Of a DNA stretch of 64,000 nt, positions 50,363 through 61,816 are shown piece after piece. Numbering within the stretch: position 1 is the stretch's first letter; each line of letters starts with the position of its first letter. The translations under genes were made by a program, and so were the position numbers. The notes beneath the pieces were generated by a model that was not told where the DNA came from, ran no database searches, and saw only the letters and a program-made list of their open reading frames with translations. This stretch comes from Micromonospora sp. WMMD1155 (GTDB taxonomy: Bacteria; Actinomycetota; Actinomycetes; Mycobacteriales; Micromonosporaceae), in the NCBI RefSeq assembly GCF_029581275.1, contig NZ_CP120742.1:1710501-1774500 (forward strand), given 5' to 3'.

Positions 50363-51538
50363 TCACTCGTGGCCCTCGCGCAACCAGCGCGCGGCTCGTG
50401 CCGCCCGTGCCCGAAGGTCGTCCAGGTCGTCCCCGAGCACCGTGACGTGCCCGATCTTCCGGCCCGGTCGCACCTGTTTGCCGTAGAGGTGCACCTTGGC
50501 GCCCGGCTCGGCGGCGAAGAGGTGGTGCAGCCGCTCGTCGATCGACATCCCGCCGGGCTCGCCGCCGAGCACGTTCGCCGACACCACCACCGGCGCGGTC
50601 AGCGCCGTGTCGCCCATCGGGTAGTCCAGCACCGCCCGCACGTGCTGCTCGAACTGGGAGGTCCGGGCACCCTCGATGGTCCAGTGCCCGGAGTTGTGCG
50701 GACGCATCGCCAGCTCGTTGACGACGATGGCGGGACGACCGGCGTCGTCACGCACCTCGAACAGCTCCACCGCCAGCAGGCCGATCACACCCAGCGCGGT
50801 GGCCAGGTCGATGGCGAGCTGCTGGGCGGAGACCGCCAGCTCCTCGTCCAGGTCCGGTGCCGGTGCCAGCACCTCGACGTTGATGCCGTCGCGCTGCACG
50901 GTCTCGACCACCGGGTACGCGGCCACCTGACCGAACGGCGACCGGGCCACCTGCACGGCCAACTCGCGACGCAGCGGCACCCGCTCCTCGACGATCAGCC
51001 GGGTGCCACCGGCCAGCAGCGTGGCCGCCAGCTCGGCTGCCTGGGCGGCGTCGTCGACCATCCAGACGCCCCGACCGTCGTAGCCGCCACGCGCCGCCTT
51101 GAGCACCACCGGCCACCCGACCTGCTCGCCGAAGCCGACCAGGTCGGCGGGCTCGCCGACCGGCCGCCACGCCGGGTTGGGCGCACCCAGCTCGGTGAGG
51201 CGCTCCCGCATCACCTGCTTGTCCTGGGCGTGCAGCAGCGCGTCCGCCGGCGGGTAGAGGGTCACCCCTTCCGCCGCCAGCGTGCGGATGTGCTCGGAGG
51301 GCACATGCTCGTGGTCGAAGGTGACGACGTCGCAGCCCTTGGCGAAGGTGCGCAGGGCGGCCAGGTCGGTGTGGTCGCCGTACTGGACGTCGGCGGCGAC
51401 CAGCGCCGCGCCGTCGTCGGGGGCGGTGGCGAGCACACGCAGTGACTGGCCGAGGGCGATCGCGGCCTGGTGGGTCATCCGGGCCAACTGGCCGCCACCC
51501 ACCATGCCGACAACAGGCAGACCGGTACGGGAATCCAT
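50363..51538 (-). CDS. purK: N5-carboxyaminoimidazole ribonucleotide synthase (PurK)
   Basis: A 391-residue ATP-grasp enzyme making N5-CAIR from AIR, ATP and bicarbonate. [12 protein letters not shown] is the opening motif, [18 protein letters not shown] the ATP-binding loop, and [34 protein letters not shown] the catalytic end. The ATG has no Shine-Dalgarno; a TAGGCT -10 box lies nine bases upstream, so the leader is zero to three bases long. It precedes purE in a two-gene operon. Confidence 0.93.
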   Translation of the reverse strand: MDSRTGLPVVGMVGGGQLARMTHQAAIALGQSLRVLATAPDDGAALVAADVQYGDHTDLAALRTFAKGCDVVTFDHEHVPSEHIRTLAAEGVTLYPPADALLHAQDKQVMRERLTELGAPNPAWRPVGEPADLVGFGEQVGWPVVLKAARGGYDGRGVWMVDDAAQAAELAATLLAGGTRLIVEERVPLRRELAVQVARSPFGQVAAYPVVETVQRDGINVEVLAPAPDLDEELAVSAQQLAIDLATALGVIGLLAVELFEVRDDAGRPAIVVNELAMRPHNSGHWTIEGARTSQFEQHVRAVLDYPMGDTALTAPVVVSANVLGGEPGGMSIDERLHHLFAAEPGAKVHLYGKQVRPGRKIGHVTVLGDDLDDLRARAARAARWLREGHE

Positions 51539-51638
51539 AGCGCGGCCAGCCTATCCGGGCCCCCGGCGCGCCTCCCCGGGAGGGCCGGTGACCCCGGGCC
51601 GCGCACCGTGTGGCAGCACCGGCCCCGCCCACCGACGA

Positions 51639-53693
<2,055 letters not shown>

Positions 53694-53733
53694 CCGACGA
53701 CCATAACCACCCCCGCCCAGGCGTGCCCGGCGG

Positions 53734-56271
53734 TCAGGAGGCGCCGTCGGCGCGCAGCCGGAACACGTTCGACTCCGCCGAGTCGCGCAGCGACCCCAGC
53801 ACCGCGCCTATCTTGTCCGCCGGCATCGGCTTGAAGAAGTGGTAGCCCTGTGCGGAGGTGCAGCCCAGCTCGGCCAGCGCCATCCGCTGCTCGGCGGTCT
53901 CCACCCCCTCGGCGACCACCCGCAGCCCCAGCTCGTGGGCGAGGCCCACGGTCGTGCGTACGATCGCCGCCGCCTCCGGCGAATCCACCATCTTGATCAC
54001 GAACGAGCGGTCCACCTTCAACTCGTCGACGGCGATGCGGGTGAGGAAGGTCAGCGACGAGAAGCCGGTGCCGAAGTCGTCCACGGCGAGTTGCACACCC
54101 ATCGACCGGAGCGTGGCCAGCACCTCGTCGATGATCTCCAACTCGCTCATCACCACCGTCTCGGTGATCTCCAGGACGAGCCGGTGCGGTGGCACCTGGT
54201 GCCGACGCAGCGCGTCGGCGATCTCCGCGGGCAACCGGGGGTCGAGCAGGCTACGCGCCGACAGGTTGACCGAGATCGGGACGTCCAACCCCTCCCGGGC
54301 CCAGCCGGCGGCCACCCCGAGCGCCTTGTCCAGCACGTAGCGGGTGAAGGTGCCGAGCTGCTCACTGTTCTCCACCGGGCGGATGAAGTCCGCCGGGTTC
54401 AGCCACCCCCGCCGGGGATGCTGCCAGCGGATCAGCGCCTCCACACCGGTGGGGGCACCGGTGGTCAGATCGACGGCCGGTTGCAACGCCAGCACCAACT
54501 GGTCGTCGACCGTCAACGCCTCACGAAGCTCGGCCAGCAGGGCGAGCTGATCGGTGCTGGCCGCGTCCCGGGTGCCGTCGTACGCGGCGACGTTGCCGCC
54601 ACCCTCCTTGGCCTGGTACATCGCGATGTCGGCCCGGCGCAGCAGCTCGGTCAGGTCGGCGGTGCCCGCGTCGGCCACCACGACCCCGACGGAGACCTCG
54701 ATCGACATCCGGACGCCGGCCACCTCGGTCGGCGCGGCCAGCCGTTCGGCGACCTCCCGGGCCTGGCGCAACGCGTGGGCCATCGGGGCGGCCCGGTCGC
54801 CGAGCACCGGCACCTTGGTCAGGAGCAGGGCGAACTCGTCGCCGCCGAGGCGGCCGAGCAGGTCGCCGGGGCGGACGAGCGCTTCGAGCCGGTTCGCGGT
54901 CAGCCGCAGCAACTGGTCGCCGGCGGCGTGACCGAGGGTGTCGTTGACTTCCTTGAACTGGTTGATGTCCAGCAGCAGTAGCGCCACCGGGTGATCGTGC
55001 GCGAGCTGCCGCAGCGACTGGTCACCCTTGCCGAGCATCGCCGCCCGGTTGACCAACCCGGTGAGCGGGTCGTGCACCGCCTCGTACGACGAGCGGGCGG
55101 TCACCAACCGCAGCTCGCGGTGCGTTGCGGCGTCGTGCAGCGCGGCAGCGAGCGCGTCGCCGAACGCGGCTACGGCGTCGCGTTCGCGGGCGGTGGGCGG
55201 CGCCGAACGGGGAAACCGCACCCGTAGCCGCCCCACGGGCGTGTCGCCGACGACCAGTGCCCGACTCAGCTCGTGCTCGTGCTCGTCCGGCTCCGTCCCG
55301 TCGGGTGGGACCGTCTCGCGGTCGGCCAGTTGGCCGCTGGCGTCGCCCCGGTACCGGTGCCACCGGCCGTCGGCGCGGGCCACGTCGACGTCCACCAGTT
55401 CGGCGTTGAAGAGGGTCAGTGCTCCGGTGACCGCCGCGCTGGCGACACCGCGCTCGTCGAGCTGGTTGAGGGCGGCGGTGGCCTCGGCGAAGGCCCTCCA
55501 GGTGCGGCGCTCCAGATCGGAGCGCAGCCGGTAGCGGTAGGTCTGCTGGAGCAGCCACAGCAGCGGCGGCAGCAACAGCAACCAGCGCGGGTCGAGCTCC
55601 AGCAGGGCGACCACCACCAGGCCGACCGCCACGTTGCCGACGAACATCAGCAGTTTGCCGCGCAGCGCGGCGAGGAGCGGCGGCCCGATCGGCAGGCCGT
55701 GCCGCAGGCCCAACGTCACCCCACCCAGCCAGGCGGTCACCAGCAGATAGGTCACCGAACCGGCGAGCACGGCCAGCGACAGCATCGGGGTGGGTGGGGA
55801 GAGCAGCGGTCGGCCGAGCGCCGTGGTCACGGAGACCGCCAGCGCTGACGCGGCGGTCAGCGAGGCGGCGATGCGGACGATCTCCAGAACCGGACGGCGG
55901 TCGTTGTGCAGCGAGAGCATCGTCCAGGCCAGCCCGGTGCCGAGCAGCGTGGCGGACGGGAGCCAACCGGCCGGGGCCAGATAGAGGCAGACGATCAGCG
56001 CCGCCTCACCCCAGGTGATGCTGACCATGCCCGCGGCCGAACGGAATCGGAGCCGGGCCAGCTGGGCGAGGCCGAGGACGGCGACCGCGATGGCGAACCG
56101 GGCCGGACCGCCGAGTGGGTCGTCGGCCGGCAGCGTGGCGGGGAGGGTCAAGCCGACGGCGGCGGCGACCACGGCGGTCAGGGTGACGGCCGCGGTGAGC
56201 ACGAGTAACCGGCCCGGAGTGCCTCGCACCCCGAGCCGGTCGAACGAGTCGTCGGCTGAACCGGAGGTCAT
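53734..56271 (-). CDS. Membrane GGDEF-EAL protein (cyclic-di-GMP synthesis/degradation)
   Basis: An 845-residue protein with about eight predicted membrane helices (20-245), a GAF-like region (about 260-400), GGDEF (about 405-560) and EAL (about 575-830). GGDEF is intact in [14 protein letters not shown] and an RxxD inhibitory site (RPGD) lies five residues before it. The EAL domain has [16 protein letters not shown] and EGVET, so both cyclase and phosphodiesterase could act. Cyclic-di-GMP controls development in actinomycetes through BldD. The ATG has GGGGGAGG upstream. It sits between genes (small membrane protein/mca and DUF255) that are adjacent in mycobacteria, so it is probably an insertion. 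Confidence 0.9.
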   Translation of the reverse strand: MTSGSADDSFDRLGVRGTPGRLLVLTAAVTLTAVVAAAVGLTLPATLPADDPLGGPARFAIAVAVLGLAQLARLRFRSAAGMVSITWGEAALIVCLYLAPAGWLPSATLLGTGLAWTMLSLHNDRRPVLEIVRIAASLTAASALAVSVTTALGRPLLSPPTPMLSLAVLAGSVTYLLVTAWLGGVTLGLRHGLPIGPPLLAALRGKLLMFVGNVAVGLVVVALLELDPRWLLLLPPLLWLLQQTYRYRLRSDLERRTWRAFAEATAALNQLDERGVASAAVTGALTLFNAELVDVDVARADGRWHRYRGDASGQLADRETVPPDGTEPDEHEHELSRALVVGDTPVGRLRVRFPRSAPPTARERDAVAAFGDALAAALHDAATHRELRLVTARSSYEAVHDPLTGLVNRAAMLGKGDQSLRQLAHDHPVALLLLDINQFKEVNDTLGHAAGDQLLRLTANRLEALVRPGDLLGRLGGDEFALLLTKVPVLGDRAAPMAHALRQAREVAERLAAPTEVAGVRMSIEVSVGVVVADAGTADLTELLRRADIAMYQAKEGGGNVAAYDGTRDAASTDQLALLAELREALTVDDQLVLALQPAVDLTTGAPTGVEALIRWQHPRRGWLNPADFIRPVENSEQLGTFTRYVLDKALGVAAGWAREGLDVPISVNLSARSLLDPRLPAEIADALRRHQVPPHRLVLEITETVVMSELEIIDEVLATLRSMGVQLAVDDFGTGFSSLTFLTRIAVDELKVDRSFVIKMVDSPEAAAIVRTTVGLAHELGLRVVAEGVETAEQRMALAELGCTSAQGYHFFKPMPADKIGAVLGSLRDSAESNVFRLRADGAS

Positions 56272-56449
56272 CGACCTCCCCCGTCAGCCGGCCGGCCGAG
56301 GTTACGGCGGGCGGCCGGTGCTGTGCTGGTCATCGGCGCCCCCTCCCGCACACGGCTCGGAGACTTTTGGTCCCCCGGCGGAAGGCTAAGCCAAACCGGG
56401 TGGCCGCAACAGGGGGCGACCAACCGGTTCGGCGTGATTCATGGGGCGA

Positions 56450-56743
56450 CTACCCGTTCCGGTGCTGCTGGCGCCCATTGGGAGCGGGCGTGGATGAATC
56501 ACGCCCCCCGGTCCCGTCTGTCGGATCGACGACTGCCGCGTCGGCCCTGGTCGGGTCGGTCGGCCCCGCCTGCTGCGGGAACCGGTCCGGCAGGCGGCGC
56601 AGCCGGGAGTTCATGTTGCGGATCAGCAGGATGGTCGCGGTGGCCAACAGCAGGATGAGGAACAGGCCCATCGGGCCGGCCAGACCACCCGTGCGGGTGT
56701 CCCCGAAGTTGTTCTCCGCGAGCACCTGGGCAGCGGTCAGCAT
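56450..56743 (-). CDS. Small single-helix membrane protein next to mca
   Basis: A 97-residue protein with one membrane helix (about 24-42, MGLFLILLLATATILLI), then a basic segment (RNMNSRLRRLPDRFP) and a disordered Pro/Asp/Gly tail. The ATG has GGAGG six bases upstream. It starts 48 bases downstream of mca on the same strand. A small membrane gene occupies the same place beside mca in mycobacteria (Rv1083). Function unknown. Confidence 0.78.
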   Translation of the reverse strand: MLTAAQVLAENNFGDTRTGGLAGPMGLFLILLLATATILLIRNMNSRLRRLPDRFPQQAGPTDPTRADAAVVDPTDGTGGRDSSTPAPNGRQQHRNG

Positions 56744-56791
56744 GGCGTTCCTCCGATGTGCGGTTGGTAACCAGGGTAGACCCGCCCGGAA

Positions 56792-57673
56792 TCAGCGTGC
56801 GTGCGCCGTCTCCCGCACCCCGGCGAAGAGATCCGACTCGGGCAGCGGGCTGTCGACCATCGAGCGGGCCAGCTCGTAATCCTCGGTCGGCCAGGCACGC
56901 TGCTGAAGCTCCATCGGCACGTGGAACCAGAAGCCGTCCGGGTCGACCTGGGTGGCGTGGGCGCGCAGCGCGTCGTCACGGACCGGGAAGTATTCGGCGC
57001 ACTCGACGCGGGTGGTGATCCGGGGGCCCTTGTCGGGCCGGTCCTCCCACCGCTTGAGCCACTCCTCGTAGGGCGACTCCAGCCCCGCGGCCAGCATGCC
57101 CTCGTGCAGGGCCATGATCTTGCCCTTGGAGAAGCCGATGTCGTAGTAGAGCTTCAACGGCTGCCAGGGCGCACCCAGCTCCGGGTAGCGCTCCGGGTCA
57201 CCGGCGGCCTCGAAGGCGGCCACGCTCACCTTGTGGCACATGATGTGGTCCGGGTGCGGGTAGCCACCCTCTTCGTCGTACGTGGTGACCACGTGCGGAC
57301 GGAACTCGCGCATCAACCGCACCAGGGGCCCGGCGGCCACCTCGACGTCCTGCAGGGCGAAACAACCCTCGGGCAGCGGCGGCAGCGGGTCACCCTCGGG
57401 CAGACCGGAGTCGACGAAACCGAGCCACGCCTGGTCGATGCCGAGGATCGCCCGGGCGGCGTCCATCTCGGCACGCCGGATGTCGGCGATGTTGGCCCAC
57501 ACGTCCGGTCGGTCGAGCTTCGGGTTGAGCACGCTCCCGCGCTCACCGCCCGTGCACGTCACGACCAGGACGTCCACCCCCTGTGCGACGTATTTCGCCG
57601 TCGTCGCCGCACCCTTGCTCGACTCGTCGTCCGGGTGCGCGTGCACGGCCATGAGACGCAGTTGCTCTGCCAA
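56792..57673 (-). CDS. mca: Mycothiol S-conjugate amidase
   Basis: A 293-residue zinc amidase that cleaves mycothiol S-conjugates of electrophiles and antibiotics so that the mercapturate can be exported. The zinc motif is HAHPDDESSKGA; TCTGGERGSVLNP and EFRPHVVTTYDEEGGYPHPDHIMCH with its second histidine are the other LmbE/MshB-type signatures, and MHEGMLAAGLESP and the W-FHVP end mark Mca rather than MshB. A TTG at 57673 is the likely start: GAGGAG lies eight bases upstream and gives the mycobacterial-like MAEQLRLMAVHAHPDDE; the ATG at 57652 would cut into the fold. It is divergent from the DUF4307 gene. Confidence 0.92.
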   Translation of the reverse strand: MAEQLRLMAVHAHPDDESSKGAATTAKYVAQGVDVLVVTCTGGERGSVLNPKLDRPDVWANIADIRRAEMDAARAILGIDQAWLGFVDSGLPEGDPLPPLPEGCFALQDVEVAAGPLVRLMREFRPHVVTTYDEEGGYPHPDHIMCHKVSVAAFEAAGDPERYPELGAPWQPLKLYYDIGFSKGKIMALHEGMLAAGLESPYEEWLKRWEDRPDKGPRITTRVECAEYFPVRDDALRAHATQVDPDGFWFHVPMELQQRAWPTEDYELARSMVDSPLPESDLFAGVRETAHAR

Positions 57674-57784
57674 CTTCGGCGCTCCTCGTCTGTGCCGGAC
57701 GGTGGACCCGACCGGGCTCGACCGGCTGACCTGCCGGGATCTTCTCGCCGCACCCTTGCCGCCGGTCAGCAGCGCTGGCATGAC

Positions 57785-57839
57785 CTGCCATTCCTGCCGC
57801 TGAGCCGGGTGGGAGGATGGGACTCTGCCATTCTTGCCG
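57785..57839. repeat. Two 15-bp direct repeats 40 bases apart in the mca/DUF4307 divergent region
   Basis: CTGCCATTCCTGCCG (57785) and CTGCCATTCTTGCCG (57825) differ at one base and lie about four helical turns apart in the 201-base region between divergent starts. They could be binding sites for a shared regulator. Confidence 0.45.
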
Positions 57840-57874
57840 ATGCCGCCGACAACAACGCCAGGAGATACCCGCCG

Positions 57875-58315
57875 GTGACCGAGACGCACGCCACAATTTC
57901 CTCAGGCGCGCCGGTTTTCCCGGCCGGGCGCTACGGCCGCCGCCGGGCACCGGGCGGGCGGCGGCGACGCACGCTGCTGGCGGCACTGGTGCTGCTGGCG
58001 CTCGTCGGGACGCTGACCGTGATCTCGGTACGGCTCTACCGCCAGTACGGCGATCCGGTCTACGACGCCCAGGTGATCACTTACACGGACATCACCGACA
58101 ACCAGGTGCTTGTCGACTTCCGGGTGACCGTGCCAGCGGGTGGATCGGCTGTCTGCGTACTGCGCGCTCGCGACCGCGCTGGTGCCGAGGTGGCCCGGGA
58201 GCAGGTCACGGTGACGGCCGAACCCGGCAACCGGCACGTGACGACCCGGCACCGCCTGGCCACCACCGCACGGCCGTTCATCGGCGAGGTCCTACGCTGC
58301 CGACCACCGTCCTGA
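57875..58315 (+). CDS. DUF4307 membrane protein
   Basis: A 146-residue protein with a basic N-terminus (GRYGRRRAPGGRRRR), one membrane helix (about 32-50) and an extracytoplasmic beta-rich domain (YDAQVITYTDITDNQVLVDFRVTVP), which is the DUF4307 pattern. The GTG has GGAG ten bases upstream. It is divergent from mca and precedes greA, the same order as Rv1081c between mca and greA in mycobacteria. Function unknown. Confidence 0.85.
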   Translation: MTETHATISSGAPVFPAGRYGRRRAPGGRRRRTLLAALVLLALVGTLTVISVRLYRQYGDPVYDAQVITYTDITDNQVLVDFRVTVPAGGSAVCVLRARDRAGAEVAREQVTVTAEPGNRHVTTRHRLATTARPFIGEVLRCRPPS

Positions 58316-58471
58316 CCTGCGGAAACAACGCTCTGACCGAGGGCCGGAGCCCATCTACGCGCGGTGTCGGATCCGGGCACCCGCGGTGATGGCCGACACG
58401 CTGTGTCGTACCGCACTGGTAACTTGGTAGTTCACCTGTCAGCCAGCCACGCACAACTGAGGAGAACGCCT

Positions 58472-58969
58472 GTGTCCACTGGCAACGAGGCGCCCGCCAC
58501 CTGGCTGTCGCAGGACGCGTACGACCGCCTCCAGGCCGAGCTCGACGAGCACATCGCCAACCGACCGGCCATCGCCGCCGAGATCAACGCTCGGCGCGAG
58601 GAGGGCGACCTGCGGGAGAACGGCGGCTACCACGCCGCCCGCGAGGAGCAGGGCAAGGCCGAGGGTCGCATCCGCTACCTGACGGAGCTGCTGCGCACCG
58701 CGAAGGTCGGCGAGGCGCCGACGGCGGACGCGGTCTCGCCCGGCATGGTCGTGACGATCTACTTCGACGACGACACCGACGACACCGAGACGTTCCTGCT
58801 CGGCTCGCGGGAGATCGCCGCCACCACCGATCTCACCGTCTACAGCCCCGAGTCGGCGCTCGGCAAGGCGATCCTGGGCGGCCGGGCCGGGCAGACCTGC
58901 ACCTACACGGCACCGAGCGGTGCCGACATCAAGGTGACGGTGGTCAGCTTCGAGCCGTTCTCCGGCTGA
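58472..58969 (+). CDS. greA: Transcription elongation factor GreA
   Basis: A 165-residue Gre factor that enters the RNA polymerase secondary channel and stimulates cleavage of backtracked RNA. The N-terminal coiled coil includes ARREEGDLRENGGYHAAREEQG, whose acidic DLRENGGY tip is the catalytic motif. The C-terminal globular part (about 80-165) has ESALGKAILGGRAGQTCTYTAPSG. The GTG has GAGGAG seven bases upstream. A 15-bp hairpin follows and separates it from the convergent ilvA gene. Confidence 0.92.
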   Translation: MSTGNEAPATWLSQDAYDRLQAELDEHIANRPAIAAEINARREEGDLRENGGYHAAREEQGKAEGRIRYLTELLRTAKVGEAPTADAVSPGMVVTIYFDDDTDDTETFLLGSREIAATTDLTVYSPESALGKAILGGRAGQTCTYTAPSGADIKVTVVSFEPFSG

Positions 58970-59006
58970 CGTCGCCGACCGCACCACCCGACTCCGACGC
59001 GAGTTC

Positions 59007-59040
59007 CCGAGGCGTGACACCCACCGGTGTCACGCCTCGG
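59007..59040. terminator. Bidirectional terminator between greA and ilvA
   Basis: A perfect 15-bp stem (arm CCGAGGCGTGACACC) with a CACC loop. Its right arm overlaps the last codons and stop of the convergent threonine ammonia-lyase gene, so the terminator is partly coding on the minus strand. Confidence 0.8.
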
Positions 59041-60250
59041 CCGCGAAGACCACCTGGTAGCCGCTGGCCCGCAAGGCGCTGATCAGCGTGTCCGAGTGCT
59101 CCACGCCCCGGGTCTCGACCGACAGCGCCACCTCCACCTCACCCAGGCCGAGGTGCGGGTTGGCGCGCTGGTGCTCCACGTCGACGACGTTGGCCCGATG
59201 CTCGGCGATCTGGCTGAGCAGCGACGCGAGCTGCCCCGGCCGATCCGAACACCGCACCGTCACCCGCAGGTAGCGACCCGCGGCGGCCAGCCCGTGCTCG
59301 ATCACCCGCAGCATCAGCAACGGGTCGATGTTGCCGCCGGACAGCACCGCCACCACCGGCGTCTCCACCTCGACCGCGCCCGCCAGCAGCGCGGCGACAC
59401 CGACCGCCCCGGCCGGCTCGACGACCTGCTTGCCGCGTTCCAGCAGCATCAGCAGGGCCCGGGAGATGTCCTCCTCGGAGACCGTCACGACCTCGTCGAC
59501 CAGTTTGCGCACGTGGTTGAAGGTGATCTCGCCCGGACGGCCGACCGCGATGCCGTCGGCGATCGTGGCGAAGGTCGGCAGCCGGACCGGCTCCCCGGCC
59601 ACCAGTGAGGGCGGGAACGCCGCCGCACCGGCCGCCTGGACGCCGATGATCCGCACCTCCGGCCGCAACGCCTTCGCGGCCACCGCCAGCCCCGAGATCA
59701 GACCGCCGCCACCGACCCCGGTGATGATCGTCTTCACGTCCGGGCACTGTTCGAGGATCTCCAGCGCGACAGTCCCCTGGCCGGCGATCACGTCCCGGTG
59801 GTCGAAGGGGTGGATCAGCACCGCCCCGGTGCGCTCGGCGTACGTGTGGGCGGCGACCAACGACTCGTCGACGGTGTTGCCGGCCAGCTCGACCTGCGCG
59901 CCGTACCCCTTGGTGGCCGCCACCTTCGGCAGCGGCGCGTTGATCGGCATGAAGACCGTGGCGTGCGTGCCGACCAGGCCGGCGGCGAGGGCCACGCCCT
60001 GCGCGTGGTTGCCCGCGCTGGCGGCGACCACGCCGCGCTCCCGCTCCGCCGCCGACAGCCGGGAGATCCGCACGTACGCGCCCCGCACCTTGTACGAGCC
60101 GGCACGCTGCACGTTCTCGCACTTGAGCCAGGTCGGCCCGCCCAGCGCGGCACTGAGCGGACGAGAGGGCTCCAGCGGGGTGGTCCGGACGACGCCGGCT
60201 AGCAACTCCCGCGCGGCCCGCACGTCGTCGAGTCCGACCAGTTCCGTCAT
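59030..60250 (-). CDS. ilvA: Threonine ammonia-lyase (catabolic type with ACT-like domain)
   Basis: A 406-residue PLP fold-type II enzyme deaminating threonine to 2-oxobutanoate. K in RAGSYKVRGA is the Schiff-base lysine, AASAGNHAQGVAL and VGGGGLISGLA hold PLP. The last 75 residues form an ACT-like domain (VTVRCSDRPGQLASLLSQI), as in the shorter threonine dehydratases with a single C-terminal ACT. The ATG at 60250 fits the family start. It stands alone between the greA terminator and a repeat element. Compared with the other family member in the window (6520-7545), it has Ala rather than Thr before GNH. Confidence 0.9.
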   Translation of the reverse strand: MTELVGLDDVRAARELLAGVVRTTPLEPSRPLSAALGGPTWLKCENVQRAGSYKVRGAYVRISRLSAAERERGVVAASAGNHAQGVALAAGLVGTHATVFMPINAPLPKVAATKGYGAQVELAGNTVDESLVAAHTYAERTGAVLIHPFDHRDVIAGQGTVALEILEQCPDVKTIITGVGGGGLISGLAVAAKALRPEVRIIGVQAAGAAAFPPSLVAGEPVRLPTFATIADGIAVGRPGEITFNHVRKLVDEVVTVSEEDISRALLMLLERGKQVVEPAGAVGVAALLAGAVEVETPVVAVLSGGNIDPLLMLRVIEHGLAAAGRYLRVTVRCSDRPGQLASLLSQIAEHRANVVDVEHQRANPHLGLGEVEVALSVETRGVEHSDTLISALRASGYQVVFAAEA

Positions 60251-60300
60251 GCCCCGATCGTGCCACCCGCCTCCGGGGCCCTTCGCGGCGACACCGGCTC

Positions 60301-60375
60301 GATCACCTCGACATCGCCGATGCGGCGGTAACCACCCCACCTCGATACCGCCACATCGGCGATCCCGAGTCGATC
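60301..60375. repeat. Dispersed palindromic intergenic repeat, copy C
   Basis: Arms beginning GATCACCTCGACATCGCCGA and, on the other strand, GATCGACTCGGGATCGCCGA pair imperfectly over about 33 bases. The core ATCGCCGAT-GGCGGTA is shared with 16236 and 32270. It fills most of the 144-base gap between the amidase and ilvA genes. Confidence 0.7.
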
Positions 60376-60394
60376 AGGACCACGGGGCGGTCGA

Positions 60395-61798
60395 TCATGC
60401 GACGGCCGGCGACCCCGTTCCGATCCGGGGATAGCCGGGGGCGTGGCGCGCCCACGGGGCGGCCATCTCGAACTGGCCGGCCACACCGAGCAGCAGCAGC
60501 TCCGAGCCGGGCGGGCCGACGAGTTGCACCGCGACCGGCAGACCGTCCGGGCGCCGGCCCACCGGCACCACCACCGCCGGCAGACCGGCGATGTTCCACG
60601 GCGCGGCGTACGGGGCGTACCGGATGTTGATCGTCATGTTCGCCCGCCAGGACCGCTCGGACCAGCGCGCGGCTTCCGGCGGCGCGGTGGCCAACGCCGG
60701 GGTGAGCAGCAGGTCGATCGAGTGGTCGCCGAAGAAGTCGACGGACCGTTGCCGCCACGCGACCCGGTCGGCCTCCCGCACGTAACCCCGGCGTTGTGCC
60801 CACTCGCCCAACGCGACGTGCCGACGGGTACGCCGTTGCAGGTCACGCCGGTCCAGCCCGGACGCCCGGACGTCGGTCGCCGCGGCGGCGAGCCAGGTGG
60901 CGATGCCCTGCAGGCCGAGCGCGGTGGGGTAGACCGGATCGGCGGGCACGGTGTCGTGCCCGGCGGCGGCGAGGAGCCGGCCGGCGGCGGCGACCGCGTC
61001 CCGGTTGGGCGCGTCCGGTGCGACACCACGCACCGGGGAGCGCAGCGAGACGCCCACCCGCAGCCGCTGCGGCGGGACCAGCTTCTCGGGACGTCGACCG
61101 GCGAGGACCGAGAAGCCGACCGCCGCGTCGGCGACGGTGCTGGTGAGCATGCCGTGCTCGGTGAGGCCGAACCAGTCGTCCGCGCCGAGCTGGCAGGGCA
61201 CCACACCCCGACCCGGCTTGAGCCCGACCAGACCGCAGCAGGCCGCGGGGATCCGGATCGAGCCGAGACCGTCGTTGCCGTGCGCGATCGGCACCAGCCC
61301 CGCGGCCACCGCGGCGGCTGCGCCGCCGGAGGAGCCACCGGGGGTACGCGTGCTGTCCCACGGATTGCGGGTCACCGCGCTGTCGTCGTCGGTGAGCGCC
61401 CACAGCCCCAGCTCCGGCATCCGGGTCACGCCGAGGATCACCGCGCCGGCGCCACGTAGCCGCCGCACCACCTCGTGGTCGGCCTCCGCCACGTCGGTGC
61501 GGGCGGCCGACGACCCGTTCCAGGTGGGCAGGCCGGCGACCGGGGTGTTCTCCTTCACCGCCACCGGAACCCCGGCCAGCGGCAGGTTGGCGAGGTCCTC
61601 CTGCTCGTCGACCTTCTCCGCCTCGGTGATCGCCTCGCCGCCGCGAACGGCCCGGAACGCGGCCAGCTCACGGTCGGCTCGGGAGATGTACTCGAGGTGG
61701 TCGGCGACGACCTGGGTGGCCGAGACGTCACCCCGGCGTACGCCCCGGGCGATCTGCTTGGCGGTCGCCCCGACCCAGGTCGCCATGATGTCCTGCAC
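60395..61798 (-). CDS. Amidase signature family hydrolase
   Basis: A 467-residue amidase of the Ser-cisSer-Lys type. The lysine is in VAVKENTPVAG, the cis-serine in TPGGSSGGAAAAVAAG and the nucleophile serine in DGLGSIRIPAACCGLVGLKP. The C-terminus has INIRYAPYAAPWNIAGLPAVVVPVG, usual for the family. Substrate cannot be predicted. GGGGAGG lies six bases before a GTG at 61798, taken here as start; an ATG at 61804 abuts that site directly. It follows metB by 12 to 18 bases on the same strand, so the two are probably co-transcribed. Confidence 0.87.
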   Translation of the reverse strand: MQDIMATWVGATAKQIARGVRRGDVSATQVVADHLEYISRADRELAAFRAVRGGEAITEAEKVDEQEDLANLPLAGVPVAVKENTPVAGLPTWNGSSAARTDVAEADHEVVRRLRGAGAVILGVTRMPELGLWALTDDDSAVTRNPWDSTRTPGGSSGGAAAAVAAGLVPIAHGNDGLGSIRIPAACCGLVGLKPGRGVVPCQLGADDWFGLTEHGMLTSTVADAAVGFSVLAGRRPEKLVPPQRLRVGVSLRSPVRGVAPDAPNRDAVAAAGRLLAAAGHDTVPADPVYPTALGLQGIATWLAAAATDVRASGLDRRDLQRRTRRHVALGEWAQRRGYVREADRVAWRQRSVDFFGDHSIDLLLTPALATAPPEAARWSERSWRANMTINIRYAPYAAPWNIAGLPAVVVPVGRRPDGLPVAVQLVGPPGSELLLLGVAGQFEMAAPWARHAPGYPRIGTGSPAVA

Positions 61799-61816
61799 GG
61801 CCATCCTCCCCAGCGG

